DNA from: an uncultured Verrucomicrobia subdivision 3 bacterium
GTDB lineage: Bacteria > Verrucomicrobiota > Verrucomicrobiia > Limisphaerales > UBA11358
NCBI GenBank assembly: GCA_903865745.1
Contig: CAIPKV010000084.1
Span: 48,078-112,077 of the forward strand
Direction of reading: 5' to 3'
DNA length: 64,000 nt
Made by a program: the position numbers and the translations under genes. The notes beneath the pieces were generated by a model. It had not been told where the DNA came from. It searched no databases and saw only the letters and a list, made by a program, of their open reading frames with translations. This document shows, in pieces, positions 26,831 to 35,245 of this stretch (the stretch's first letter is position 1; the number at the start of each line of letters is the position of its first letter).

Positions 26831-27649
26831 ATGGCCACCTTGAAACCCATATTATCCGTCTCCGGCCTGCGCATCGAGCGCGGCGGCACGGTGATTTTGC
26901 GCAATATAGACTGGCGCGTGGCGCGCGGTCAGCACTGGGTCATCCTCGGTGCGAACGGCTCCGGCAAAACTTCCCTGCTGAGCGCCCTCACTGGTTATCT
27001 GATGCCCACGGCGGGAGAAATTTCCGTGCTCGGCGAGACCTACGGCGAATCCGATTGGCGCGAATTGCGCAAGCAAGTTGGCCTCGTCAGCTCCTCCGTG
27101 CGCCAAATGATGGCCGACGACGAGCCGGCCCTGGAATCGGTCGCCAGCGGCAAATACGCAATGATCGATTTCTGGGGGCGGCTGAGCCGCACCGACCGGG
27201 CCGAGGCGTTGAGGCTGTTGCGGCAGGTTGAGTGCGAATACCTAGCGGAGCGTGCGTGGGGCGTGCTCTCGCAGGGCGAACGTCAGCGCGTGCTGATCGG
27301 CCGCGCGCTCATGGCCAAGCCCCGCGTGTTGATTCTCGACGAACCCTGCGCCGGGCTGGACCCCGCCGCGCGCGAACATTTTTTGCAATTCCTCCAGCGG
27401 CTCGGCGCGCAGCCGCAGGCGCCCACGCTGATATTGGTCACGCACCACGTCGAGGAGATGGTGCCCGTATTTTCGCACGTGCTGATCTTAAAAAATGGCG
27501 CGGTGCTCGCCACCGGCCGCAAGGCCGAGGTGCTGACTGCGAAAAATCTTTCCGCCGCTTTCCACGCGAAGCTCAAGCTCTCCCAGCGGAATGGGCGTTA
27601 TGCCCTGCGGCTGGTGAAGACCGCCGCGCCGCGCCGGCATCTGCTATGA
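26831..27649 (+). CDS. ABC transporter ATP-binding protein (stand-alone)
   Basis: About 272 aa, one complete ATPase domain: Walker A GANGSGKTSL (about residue 40), Q-loop, signature LSQGERQRVL, Walker B LILDEPCAGLD, and H-loop VTHHVEEM. No permease or binding protein lies beside it. The architecture (ATPase ending soon after the H-loop, EEMVPVFSH) resembles the ModF/YlmA-like stand-alone class. ATG 26831 is chosen over an upstream TTG at 26822. Confidence 0.87.
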   Translation: MATLKPILSVSGLRIERGGTVILRNIDWRVARGQHWVILGANGSGKTSLLSALTGYLMPTAGEISVLGETYGESDWRELRKQVGLVSSSVRQMMADDEPALESVASGKYAMIDFWGRLSRTDRAEALRLLRQVECEYLAERAWGVLSQGERQRVLIGRALMAKPRVLILDEPCAGLDPAAREHFLQFLQRLGAQPQAPTLILVTHHVEEMVPVFSHVLILKNGAVLATGRKAEVLTAKNLSAAFHAKLKLSQRNGRYALRLVKTAAPRRHLL

Positions 27650-27696
27650 CCCGGTTGGCTGCTGTTTGAAACGGAGGTGTGCTGTGGTTGGGGGAG

Positions 27697-27841
27697 CACA
27701 CGCCTCCGGCGTGTGGTATTCGGCGTCCCGCCGAAAACTCTCGTCACCCAACCATTAAAGCGCCGGGCACTCAGAACATTTGTGCCATCCAGGTCCGGGC
27801 GCGACGCCCGGACCGGCACGCGGGACGCGCGCGCTCCCGTG
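27697..27841. repeat. Cluster of four small-loop hairpins (REP-like element)
   Basis: Four palindromes in 145 bp: CACACGCC-TCC-GGCGTGTG (27697-27715), TTCGGCG-TCC-CGCCGAA (27719-27735), a 10-bp stem GGTCCGGGCG-CGA-CGCCCGGACC (27792-27814), and CGGGA/TCCCG (27821-27839). The first three have 3-nt loops. They fill the gap between two convergent genes and could act as terminators. The style is that of dispersed REP palindromes; no second copy is in this window. Confidence 0.75.
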
Positions 27842-27855
27842 AACGGCGGCGGCGG

Positions 27856-28449
27856 TCAAAAAAGTTTGTCGTAAGGCTGCGCCAGCAGCCTCAGCAGATC
27901 GTTCACCGCCGGAGGCAGTTGATTGCCATCATAGACGCGGACCCGCCACTGGCCTTCGGATACAAACTGCACCACGACGCGCTGGCCGACGGGCGGCAGT
28001 TGCGCGTGATCGTCCGGCAAGCGGTCGAGGAACGCATCCAGCAGTTGATAATCATCCGGCGCGAGCTGGCGCGTCGTGCTGGTTTTGGCGTCCGTGTTCG
28101 ACACATGATAACTGCGCAGGCTGCCGTTGGTGGCCAACTCCGCCGTGGACACCTGAATGTGATAGGCGAGGTCAAGCCGTTGCAACGGCGTCATGGCGGA
28201 CAGCGCCGCAGCAGTGGCCTCGCCCCGCACGCAACTGACCATCAGCTTCAGGCCTGCGCCGTTCAGCGCCGCGCTGGTCCGGGGGCGCTCCGCCCACGGT
28301 TTCACCCACTGAGCGTAGGCGTTGGTCATATCGGCGGCGGACAACGACATAGCGGCGATGGAAAAAATCATGCCGGCGAACGCCACGAGCGCCAGTCGCG
28401 CCCAAGTTGAACGATAGCGGAGAATTAAAAACGTGCCGGGCTGCTTCAT
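27856..28449 (-). CDS. Unknown exported or membrane-anchored protein
   Basis: 197 aa with one hydrophobic segment near residues 18-38, either an uncleaved anchor or a signal peptide. The remainder appears globular with no motif that I recognise; it includes STTRQLAPDDYQLLDAFLDRL and WRVRVYDGNQLPPAVNDLL. Its start faces the type-3 array and the ArsR-like gene, so that array lies in its upstream region. Confidence 0.55.
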   Translation of the reverse strand: MKQPGTFLILRYRSTWARLALVAFAGMIFSIAAMSLSAADMTNAYAQWVKPWAERPRTSAALNGAGLKLMVSCVRGEATAAALSAMTPLQRLDLAYHIQVSTAELATNGSLRSYHVSNTDAKTSTTRQLAPDDYQLLDAFLDRLPDDHAQLPPVGQRVVVQFVSEGQWRVRVYDGNQLPPAVNDLLRLLAQPYDKLF

Positions 28450-28578
28450 GCTTTGGAACTTGCGCCCATCACACCGGCTTGTCGAGCAAAAACTCGCAGG
28501 GGATTAACGTATTTCCGTAGTGACAATCGATTCTGACGTGGGTTTAAGGCCTTCCGACCTATCGGGAAGCCATCGATT

Positions 28579-28788
28579 CGACCTTTTTATTATTTCGCGA
28601 GTCGGATTTTTTATGCGGCGATAGCAATTTATTCCGACTCCATAGCTTTTTTATCATCAACAATAGCATTTTCTTCTAATCGCCTATAAAAATCTTCTTT
28701 AGGCAGATAAAAATTATCTTTAAGTCTATAAAATTATTCTTCAAAGCTATATTTTTATTCCTTGGACGTTGTATTTTTTGATTAAAAT
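28579..28788. repeat. 21-bp phased degenerate array, type 3 (10 units, A/T tract core)
   Basis: Ten consecutive 21-bp units start at 28579 and step exactly 21 to 28768. Most begin with (C/A)TAT or ATAG, followed by a T- or A-rich stretch at unit positions 6-13 and often TTCTT. Examples: CTATAAAATTATTCTTC at 28726 and CTATAAAAATCTTCTTT at 28684. It is much poorer in G+C than the surroundings. A/T tracts repeated every two helical turns should bend DNA. The array occupies the divergent gap between the unknown gene at 28449 and the ArsR-like gene at 28827. Confidence 0.8.
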
Positions 28789-28826
28789 GCTTGACGGGAC
28801 GCCGGGCGGATGCGAAACCGTCGGGC

Positions 28827-29165
28827 ATGAATACGTCTGATTCGCCCCCCAATACCTCCGAAGCGGTGCCGGAGCCGGAGTTTATCAAGATCAGGCAGTT
28901 GAGTCGGGTGCTGAATGGTCAGGCGCGCTGGCGCATCCTGCGCGAGCTGGCCAAGGGGGAGGCTTTGCCGGTAAAGGTGCTGGCGGCCGTGGCCGGGTGT
29001 CCGCCGGCGAGTGCCTCCAAGCACATGTTGCTGCTGAAGAAGGCGGGCGTGGTGCAGTCGGGTTACGGGCGGCTGTATAAATTGACGCCGCGCTTCCAAC
29101 CGGAGCCGGGCGGTACGCGGCTGGACCTGGGCCATTGTGTCCTCAAGCTGGATACGAAGTGGTGA
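28827..29165 (+). CDS. ArsR-like winged-helix regulator
   Basis: About 112 aa. A winged-helix domain spans about 22-95: SRVLNGQARWRILRELAKG, the helix-turn-helix LPVKVLAAVAGCPPASASKH, then MLLLKKAGVVQSGYGRLYKL as the wing. No clear metal-binding CxC is present. ATG 28827 is preferred over the TTG at 28791. The type-3 array ends 38 bp upstream of its start, so the protein might bind there and autoregulate; this is inference. Confidence 0.75.
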   Translation: MNTSDSPPNTSEAVPEPEFIKIRQLSRVLNGQARWRILRELAKGEALPVKVLAAVAGCPPASASKHMLLLKKAGVVQSGYGRLYKLTPRFQPEPGGTRLDLGHCVLKLDTKW

Positions 29166-29203
29166 TGGCTGGCGCTCCGGTGAGGGGGCAGCGCCGGGAC
29201 GAA

Positions 29204-30631
29204 TCAAGCGGCGACGGGTGCGCGCTTCTGGCCCCAGCCGAAGAGTTGCTTGGCCTTGATGACTTCGAAGATTTGCGGCGGGATGAGCTGGCTTAGGGCT
29301 TCGTCACCGGCATGGATCTTGGCCAGCACTTCGCCGGAATAAACTTTTAGCGAGGCGGCGTTGTAGTTCGTGATGTCCACGATGAATTTGTTGTCCACCA
29401 GATGCTGATAGAGGTGGCGCAGGTGCGGCGCGATGTCGAAGTTGCCCACGGTGTAGAGTTGGCCGGTCTTCTTGTCGAGCGAGGGATAGACGTAGAGCTT
29501 CGCGCCATTCTTGAAGAGTTGGCCGAGCGATTCCATGAGGCCGCCGGGCAGGTCGGTGTAAAATTTTTCGTCCAACACATCGCGCAGCCGCACGAGGCCG
29601 ATGGGCAGGCCGATGGGTTTCTGCGTCTGGCGGGACAGATAGCTGACGAGGCGGTGGTAGCGAAGAAAATTGGAAATCAACACGGGTTTGCCGAGTGCGC
29701 CGAGCGTGTCGACGCGGTCGAGGAAGTCGCGGTGGTCAATGGCATCGCCCACTTGCAACTGGCGCAGGGTCATCTCGAACATGGTGACGGGCGCTTCGCC
29801 GGCGAGCGTGGGTTCCTGCACGAATTGGTCGTGCGCGCGTTCCATCATGTCGAGCATGGGGTTGGTGATGGGACGGAAACTGCCGCGTTCGAGCAGGACG
29901 GGTTTCTTGTAAAGCAGTTCGCTGGGGATGACGCTTTCGCCATCGGCGGTGAACATGGCCGCTTCGGTGAGCCATTGTTCAACGAGTTGGAGCGCCATGA
30001 GCCGGTTGTCCACGCCGGTGAAGGCGGGGCCGGAAAACTTGATCATATCCACCTCAACGCGCTGGCTGTTGAGGCTGTCCATCAGGGCGCCGATGAGCCG
30101 GATGGGCTCGATGTGCTGGTAGAAGGCGGCGTGGATGAGGTTGACGCCGATGATGCCGACGACCTCCTGCTGGCGCGGCGTTTCCCAGTCGAGCAACCGC
30201 ACATGGATGATGATGGTGGACGGTTCGCTGCGCGGGACGGTTTGAAATTTGATGCCGAGCCAGCCATTGCCGCCTTCCTCACCGGTCTTGGAAATGTGTT
30301 TGGTGGTGACGGTGTTGGCGAAGGCAAAAAAGGTGCGGCGGTCACCGATGGTTTTGTCGAGGCGCTGGAGCAGCAGGCCGAACTCGTGATCCAGCATGGA
30401 TTGGAGGCGCTTGCGGCTGACGTAGCGGTCGCTCGGCCCGTAAATCGCATCGCTCACGGCCATGTCGTAGGCGGAAATGGTCTTGGCGACGGTGCCGGAG
30501 GCTTTGCCGACGTGGAAAAACCAGCGCGCAACTTCCTGCCCGGCGCCAATCTCGGCGAAGGTGCCGTAGCGCTTGGCGTCCAAGTTGATTTGGAGCGCCT
30601 TCTGGCCGGTGTTGAGTTTCTCCGCGATCAT
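29204..30631 (-). CDS. Conserved protein of unknown function (about 475 aa)
   Basis: A large soluble protein starting MIAEKLNTGQKALQINL, with a highly conserved-looking N-terminus (YGTFAEIGAGQEVARWFF, SAYDMAVSDAIYG). Similar proteins occur widely in bacteria and are sometimes labelled as nicotinate-nucleotide adenylyltransferase. I see no HxGH nucleotidyltransferase motif here to justify that label. No signal peptide or membrane helix. Start ATG 30631 follows AAGG. The gene is divergent from DAHP synthase. Confidence 0.75.
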   Translation of the reverse strand: MIAEKLNTGQKALQINLDAKRYGTFAEIGAGQEVARWFFHVGKASGTVAKTISAYDMAVSDAIYGPSDRYVSRKRLQSMLDHEFGLLLQRLDKTIGDRRTFFAFANTVTTKHISKTGEEGGNGWLGIKFQTVPRSEPSTIIIHVRLLDWETPRQQEVVGIIGVNLIHAAFYQHIEPIRLIGALMDSLNSQRVEVDMIKFSGPAFTGVDNRLMALQLVEQWLTEAAMFTADGESVIPSELLYKKPVLLERGSFRPITNPMLDMMERAHDQFVQEPTLAGEAPVTMFEMTLRQLQVGDAIDHRDFLDRVDTLGALGKPVLISNFLRYHRLVSYLSRQTQKPIGLPIGLVRLRDVLDEKFYTDLPGGLMESLGQLFKNGAKLYVYPSLDKKTGQLYTVGNFDIAPHLRHLYQHLVDNKFIVDITNYNAASLKVYSGEVLAKIHAGDEALSQLIPPQIFEVIKAKQLFGWGQKRAPVAA

Positions 30632-30725
30632 AATCCTTGCCGGCAAAAATACACAAAAGTGCGGGCGTGTCCAACAAGATGCGTTTCAGCTTTTCGAGGG
30701 GGACTTCTGTGCTACACTGAACTCC

Positions 30726-31769
30726 ATGTATCGCACGCAGGATTTGCACGTCAAAGAAATCGTACCGCTGCTCGCGCCGCGCGCCTTGAAGGCGCTGTCG
30801 CCGACGCCCGAGGCGGTCAACGCCGTGGTGGCCGAGTCGCGCAACCGCGTCATCCGCATCTTGAAGCAGGAAGACCCGCGCCTGCTGGTGGTCATCGGGC
30901 CGTGCTCGATTCACGACGAGAAGAGCGCGGTCGAATACGCGACGCGGTTGAGCCAGCTCCAGCGGGAATTGGCCGACAAGATGGAGATTGTCATGCGCGT
31001 TTATTTCGAGAAACCGCGCACGACCATTGGCTGGAAGGGCTTGATCAATGACCCGCACTTGGACGGTTCGCAGGATATTGAGACCGGCTTGAAACGCGCC
31101 CGCAAACTGCTGTTGCAGATTGTTGGCATGGGCTTGCCGGCGGCCACGGAGTTCCTCGACCCCATTGTGCCGCAATACATCGCCGACCTCATCACCTGGG
31201 CGGCCATTGGCGCGCGCACGACGGAATCACAAACGCACCGCGAAATGGCGAGCGGCTTGTCCATGCCGGTGGGTTTGAAAAACTCCACGGACGGAAGTCT
31301 GCAGGTGGCGATAGATGCGATGGGCGCCACGCGGCATCCGCACAGTTTTCTGGGCATGAATGAGGACGGCGCGACGAGTATTGTCCGCACGAGTGGCAAT
31401 CCGCACGCGCACGTGGTGCTGCGCGGCGGCCGCGCGATGACGAATTATGACGCGGCGAGTATCAAGGCGGCGGAAGGGAAACTAATTTCCGAGAAACTGC
31501 CACCGGTGCTGATGGTGGATTGCAGTCATGCGAACTCGGAAAAGAAATTTGCCAAGCAGGAGGAAGTCTGGCGCAGTGTCATCGAGCAGCGCGCGGGTGG
31601 GACTGCGTCGCTCATCGGCCTGATGGTCGAAAGCCATCTGAACGAAGGCAACCAGCCGATTCCAAAGGACATCGCCGAGCTGCGCTATGGCGTGAGCGTC
31701 ACGGACTCGTGCATTGGCTGGGAAGCGACGGAGCGGATGCTGCGCTGGGGTTACGCGACGCTGAAATAA
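30726..31769 (+). CDS. aroG: 3-deoxy-7-phosphoheptulonate (DAHP) synthase, class I
   Basis: Condenses PEP and erythrose-4-phosphate, the first step of aromatic amino-acid synthesis. 347 aa. LLVVIGPCSIHD, the RVYFEKPRTTIGWKGLINDP segment, DCSHANSEK and the C-terminal GVSVTDSCIGWE are hallmarks of the AroF/G/H type. The ATG at 30726 removes an unsupported 51-codon upstream extension. Which feedback class it belongs to (Phe, Tyr or Trp) cannot be told here. Confidence 0.95.
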   Translation: MYRTQDLHVKEIVPLLAPRALKALSPTPEAVNAVVAESRNRVIRILKQEDPRLLVVIGPCSIHDEKSAVEYATRLSQLQRELADKMEIVMRVYFEKPRTTIGWKGLINDPHLDGSQDIETGLKRARKLLLQIVGMGLPAATEFLDPIVPQYIADLITWAAIGARTTESQTHREMASGLSMPVGLKNSTDGSLQVAIDAMGATRHPHSFLGMNEDGATSIVRTSGNPHAHVVLRGGRAMTNYDAASIKAAEGKLISEKLPPVLMVDCSHANSEKKFAKQEEVWRSVIEQRAGGTASLIGLMVESHLNEGNQPIPKDIAELRYGVSVTDSCIGWEATERMLRWGYATLK

Positions 31770-31787
31770 AACTTGGTAGCGTTAGCC

Positions 31788-32891
31788 TCAAGGCCAGGAC
31801 CACTGCCAAGGGAATTGGAGCCGATAGAACTGCTGTGCGCCGGCGCTGGGAACGAAGACGGATTGGACGGCATTCGTGCCGCTGAAGCCTGGAGTATTTG
31901 TCAGCCAGTTCGCCTGGGTGAGATTGGTGGCGGACAAGACGAAGCCATTCAAGCCAATGGGCATATTTACCACGTCGAGCCGGTTGCTGCCGTTAGCCTT
32001 TGCGATGTGGCTGAATTGCGCGGGTGAAATGAGCTGCTGGGCAATGCCAGCCATGACGCTGTGAACTAAGGCGGTGGGGTCGGTTGGGTCCCAAAAGATG
32101 TAATTTGTGCCCGGGCCGGTCAGCGAATAGTCAGACAGATTATGTAAGGCGTCAATCGGTTGTGGGCCAGCGCCGAGACCTAAATCTAAAAGCACATTCG
32201 TTAAGCCATAGCTGACCGGAGCCTTCAGCATATTGGTCAGCATGGAGAAAAAATCCGGCGAATAAATTGTGAGGCCGGTGAAATTTGAATTGGTTCTGAC
32301 CCGGTTCAAAGTGTCGGCGAACGCGAGGTTGTAATTGAGGCAACCCTGATGAATTGTGTTGGTAGAGGAACCTCGAGTGTTGAAGGCTGGGATAGTGGAA
32401 AGGTCTGCCACATCCGGGATGACCAGATTCCGAATCCCTTTGCCGTATAAATTCGTGATGATGTTGTAATGGTTGGTTTGTGATTGGTTGATGGCGTTGG
32501 TCCAGGCGCTGGCGGAGTAGCCGTATAAGGCCGGGAAATACAAATCGGCGTCGTCCACCCAGACAACCACGAGCGCGTTAGCTGGATCCGGCGGGTTGTA
32601 GCCGTTAATTTCGGTCAGCACATTGGTGCTGGTGTTGCCGAAATAGGAATTGGAGTTGCTAGCGGGATTAAAAGGCAGACCTTGCAACTGAGCCAGCACC
32701 TCGACCCAAGTGCGACCGTTGGTATAGCGCTTGCCGTAGTAATAATTTGTCGCGCTGTCGGTGGCGTTATTGGTGGCGGTGGTGGAAAGGCTGTCGCCAA
32801 ACACATAGAACGAGGTAAAGGCGGCATCCGCCCGAGCGCTGCCGAGCCCGAACAAAACCAAAGACAACATGATTTTGCGTAGTCTATTCAC
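31788..32891 (-). CDS. Secreted GDSL/SGNH-family esterase or lipase
   Basis: 367 aa with a signal peptide (1-about 23, ending ADA). The nucleophile Ser34 lies in VFGDSLS. Other blocks include VVWVDDADLYF (block III region) and a catalytic DPTDPTALVHS near the C-terminus. The last residues QQFYRLQFP resemble a C-terminal pattern common in verrucomicrobial exported proteins. Probably hydrolyses esters outside the cytoplasm. Convergent with DAHP synthase. Confidence 0.87.
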   Translation of the reverse strand: MNRLRKIMLSLVLFGLGSARADAAFTSFYVFGDSLSTTATNNATDSATNYYYGKRYTNGRTWVEVLAQLQGLPFNPASNSNSYFGNTSTNVLTEINGYNPPDPANALVVVWVDDADLYFPALYGYSASAWTNAINQSQTNHYNIITNLYGKGIRNLVIPDVADLSTIPAFNTRGSSTNTIHQGCLNYNLAFADTLNRVRTNSNFTGLTIYSPDFFSMLTNMLKAPVSYGLTNVLLDLGLGAGPQPIDALHNLSDYSLTGPGTNYIFWDPTDPTALVHSVMAGIAQQLISPAQFSHIAKANGSNRLDVVNMPIGLNGFVLSATNLTQANWLTNTPGFSGTNAVQSVFVPSAGAQQFYRLQFPWQWSWP

Positions 32892-33017
32892 GGGCGTGTT
32901 TTAGCTGATATAAATCAAAAGTAAAGTTTGCGCAAGCGGGTGGCGGATTTTCTTGCCCCGTTGTGCTGGCCGTGCGTTACTACGGCGGTTTCTCGCCGGA
33001 ATACTGTGCTTTAAAGC

Positions 33018-34274
33018 ATGAGATGGAATCTTTTGCCAATCCTGCTGGCCGTCTTTTCAACGATGAAGGCGGCGGCCAATGGTTTTGCGCTGCCGGACCA
33101 GGATGCCTTCGCCACCGCACGCGGCGAAGCGGTCGTGGCCACGGCGGACAATCCTTCGGCCATTTACTATAATCCGGCTGGCATCACCCAACTTGAGGGC
33201 AACAATCTCCGGGCGGGGTTGTATGCCATCGACTACAATATCTCTTTCCAGCCGCCGCCGGGCAGGCCAAACAGCGGCCGTACCTATAACGAGCAGGATA
33301 GTCTTGCTGCGGTACCGCGTCTTTTCTATACCTTTTCACGGACAAATCTGCCGTGGAGTTTCGGGGTGGGAATTTATTCACCCTTCGGCGGCAAAACCAG
33401 TTGGCCGCAGAATACCGGGTTTCGCTCGGTGGCGCTGAGTGGCAAATTAACCTATTTGACGATTAATCCAGTGGTGGCTTGGCAAGTCCTGCCTTCACTT
33501 TCCGTCGGTGCTGGCCCGATGGTGAACTATGTTGACCTGAGCCTCAAACAGGGCTTGAGCGCCTTCTCCAAGCCGCTCGCCAATTACTATCAATTTACCG
33601 GTACGGGCTGGAGTGTTGGTGGTAATCTTGGCGTTCGGTGGCAGCCGGCGGAAAAAATTTCGTTTGGCGCGATGTTTCGTAGTCCGGCCAAGGTGACATT
33701 GGACGGGCAGGCGAATTTCGAGCAACAACCCTTCATCCCTAATTCTAGCCGTTCGGCCAACATGGCGCTGACCTTTCCGATGAGCGTGGTTAGCGGTGTC
33801 TCTTACCGGCCAACGCCGAAATGGAATATGGAATTCGATGCGAGCTACACGGACTGGAGCAGCTTCGGTTCGACTACCATCTACCAGTCCAATCCGCCGT
33901 ATCCCCTGCGCCCGTTCGTTCCGGTAAAACTGGACTGGGAGGCGAGCTGGATCTATGAAGTCGGTATTACCCGCTATTTCGACAACCACTGGAATGTCAG
34001 CGCCGGCTACGCCTTCAGCCAGAACTCTGTGCCCAATAGCTATTACACGCCGCTGGCGGCGGACATGGACCGCCATCTTTTTAGTGTCGGCACTGGCTAT
34101 AAGGGTGACCATCTTAGTTTCGACGTGGCTTACCAGCTCGGCTATGGGCCGACTCACACTGTGACCGACAGCCAAGCCTCATCCTCGCCCGGTCAGGTTT
34201 CCGGTCAGACCGCCAATGGCAAATATGATTTCTTCAGCAACGCCCTGTCTGTATCGGTCGGCTGGCATTTTTGA
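33018..34274 (+). CDS. Outer-membrane long-chain fatty-acid transport protein, FadL/OmpP1 family
   Basis: 418 aa with a signal peptide and a FadL-type start of the mature chain: NGFALPDQDAFATARGEA then NPSAIYYNPAGITQLEG, which is the plug region signature. It ends SVSVGWHF with the terminal Phe of outer-membrane barrels. Predicted to pass hydrophobic molecules such as fatty acids through the outer membrane. Its TGA overlaps an ATG of the following hydrolase gene (TGATG), so it leads the cassette with the PhcB-like methyltransferase and kinases. Confidence 0.92.
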   Translation: MRWNLLPILLAVFSTMKAAANGFALPDQDAFATARGEAVVATADNPSAIYYNPAGITQLEGNNLRAGLYAIDYNISFQPPPGRPNSGRTYNEQDSLAAVPRLFYTFSRTNLPWSFGVGIYSPFGGKTSWPQNTGFRSVALSGKLTYLTINPVVAWQVLPSLSVGAGPMVNYVDLSLKQGLSAFSKPLANYYQFTGTGWSVGGNLGVRWQPAEKISFGAMFRSPAKVTLDGQANFEQQPFIPNSSRSANMALTFPMSVVSGVSYRPTPKWNMEFDASYTDWSSFGSTTIYQSNPPYPLRPFVPVKLDWEASWIYEVGITRYFDNHWNVSAGYAFSQNSVPNSYYTPLAADMDRHLFSVGTGYKGDHLSFDVAYQLGYGPTHTVTDSQASSSPGQVSGQTANGKYDFFSNALSVSVGWHF

Positions 34275-35239
34275 TGGTGAGAACCAGCAGCTTGCTGTTG
34301 CGGACCAGATTCCGTCGGCGTAGCATCATGCAAGGAATCATGATTAATCAACGTGGCACCATCCAAAACAGCCAGGGCGCAAACGGGTTTGCTGAACGAG
34401 CTGCGTCACCGAAAACTTCTTCTCCAAAGCTAACCGACGGTCAATCGCACTTTGCGTTGCACGGCGCGAACCGGATTCATTATGTCACCGTGGGCCAGGG
34501 AAAACACACCTTAGTCCTGGTTCATGGTTGGTCGTGCAATCTTGGTTTCTGGCGCGAACAAGTCTCGGCCCTCGCGAGTGTTTCGCGACTTATTTTGATT
34601 GATCTGCCCGGTCACGGCGAGAGCGACAAGCCCCAGACCGATTACACAATGGATTTTTTTGCTGATGCTGTAATCGCGGTGCTGCACGACGCCAAAGTAG
34701 ATAAAGCCACGTTCATTGGACATAGCATGGGCAAGGCCGTCATCTGCCGCGTGTTCAAGCAAGCGCCAGAAAAAGTCGCCGCGCTGGTTTCCGTGGATGG
34801 CCTGTTGCGGCGACCACAAGGCACCCCCGGGCAGACCGAGGCGATGGTAGCGCAGTTTCATTCGCCGCATTACCGCGAGGTGGCGAAAGGATTCGTCCGC
34901 AGCTTTTTTCCCATCCCCGGCACGGATGCTTTGCGTGACGAGGTGACGATTGAAGTCCTTAAGACTCCCCAAAATGTCATGGCCAGCGCTATGGCGGGGA
35001 TGTTGAACGAGAATCTCCCCGACTGGGATTTGAAGCGGGTGAATGTACCTGTCCTGGTTTTCAATGCCAAGGGTGCCCTGTGGGATGCTAATTACGAAAG
35101 CTACGTTCGCGGGCTCTCGCCGCAGACGGAATACCGGTTGTTCGAAAACGTCGGTCACTGGCTCATGCTTGAGCGGCCTAATGAATTTAACGCTGCGCTT
35201 ACCGAGTTGCTGCGGAAATATGATTTGATTGCGAAATAG
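34274..35239 (+). CDS. Alpha/beta hydrolase
   Basis: About 321 aa. Alpha/beta-hydrolase fold: oxyanion HGWSCNLGFW, nucleophile elbow GHSMGKAV (Ser), acid region in VPVLVFNAKG and catalytic His in NVGHWLMLERP. The start is uncertain: ATG 34274 overlaps the fadL stop; 34328 and 34340 are in-frame alternatives. It could make, modify or degrade an ester, and its placement between FadL and a methyltransferase suggests a fatty-acid ester; this is inference. Confidence 0.85.
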   Translation: MVRTSSLLLRTRFRRRSIMQGIMINQRGTIQNSQGANGFAERAASPKTSSPKLTDGQSHFALHGANRIHYVTVGQGKHTLVLVHGWSCNLGFWREQVSALASVSRLILIDLPGHGESDKPQTDYTMDFFADAVIAVLHDAKVDKATFIGHSMGKAVICRVFKQAPEKVAALVSVDGLLRRPQGTPGQTEAMVAQFHSPHYREVAKGFVRSFFPIPGTDALRDEVTIEVLKTPQNVMASAMAGMLNENLPDWDLKRVNVPVLVFNAKGALWDANYESYVRGLSPQTEYRLFENVGHWLMLERPNEFNAALTELLRKYDLIAK

Positions 35240-35245
35240 TCTGCC

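Noticed and set aside
28676..28888. Heptad-repeat protein encoded on the minus strand by the type-3 array
   Set aside because: The frame begins inside the antisense of the ArsR-like gene and has no ribosome site. The heptad look follows from any 21-bp repeat.
29204..30631. Nicotinate-nucleotide adenylyltransferase assignment
   Set aside because: No HxGH or ISSTxxR nucleotidyltransferase motifs and wrong length; left as unknown.
29402..31051. 549-codon + strand frame
   Set aside because: Antisense of the conserved 475-aa gene, and it runs into the DAHP synthase gene in another frame. It has no protein-like pattern.
33495..34175. 226-codon minus-strand frame
   Set aside because: Antisense of the FadL-type gene.
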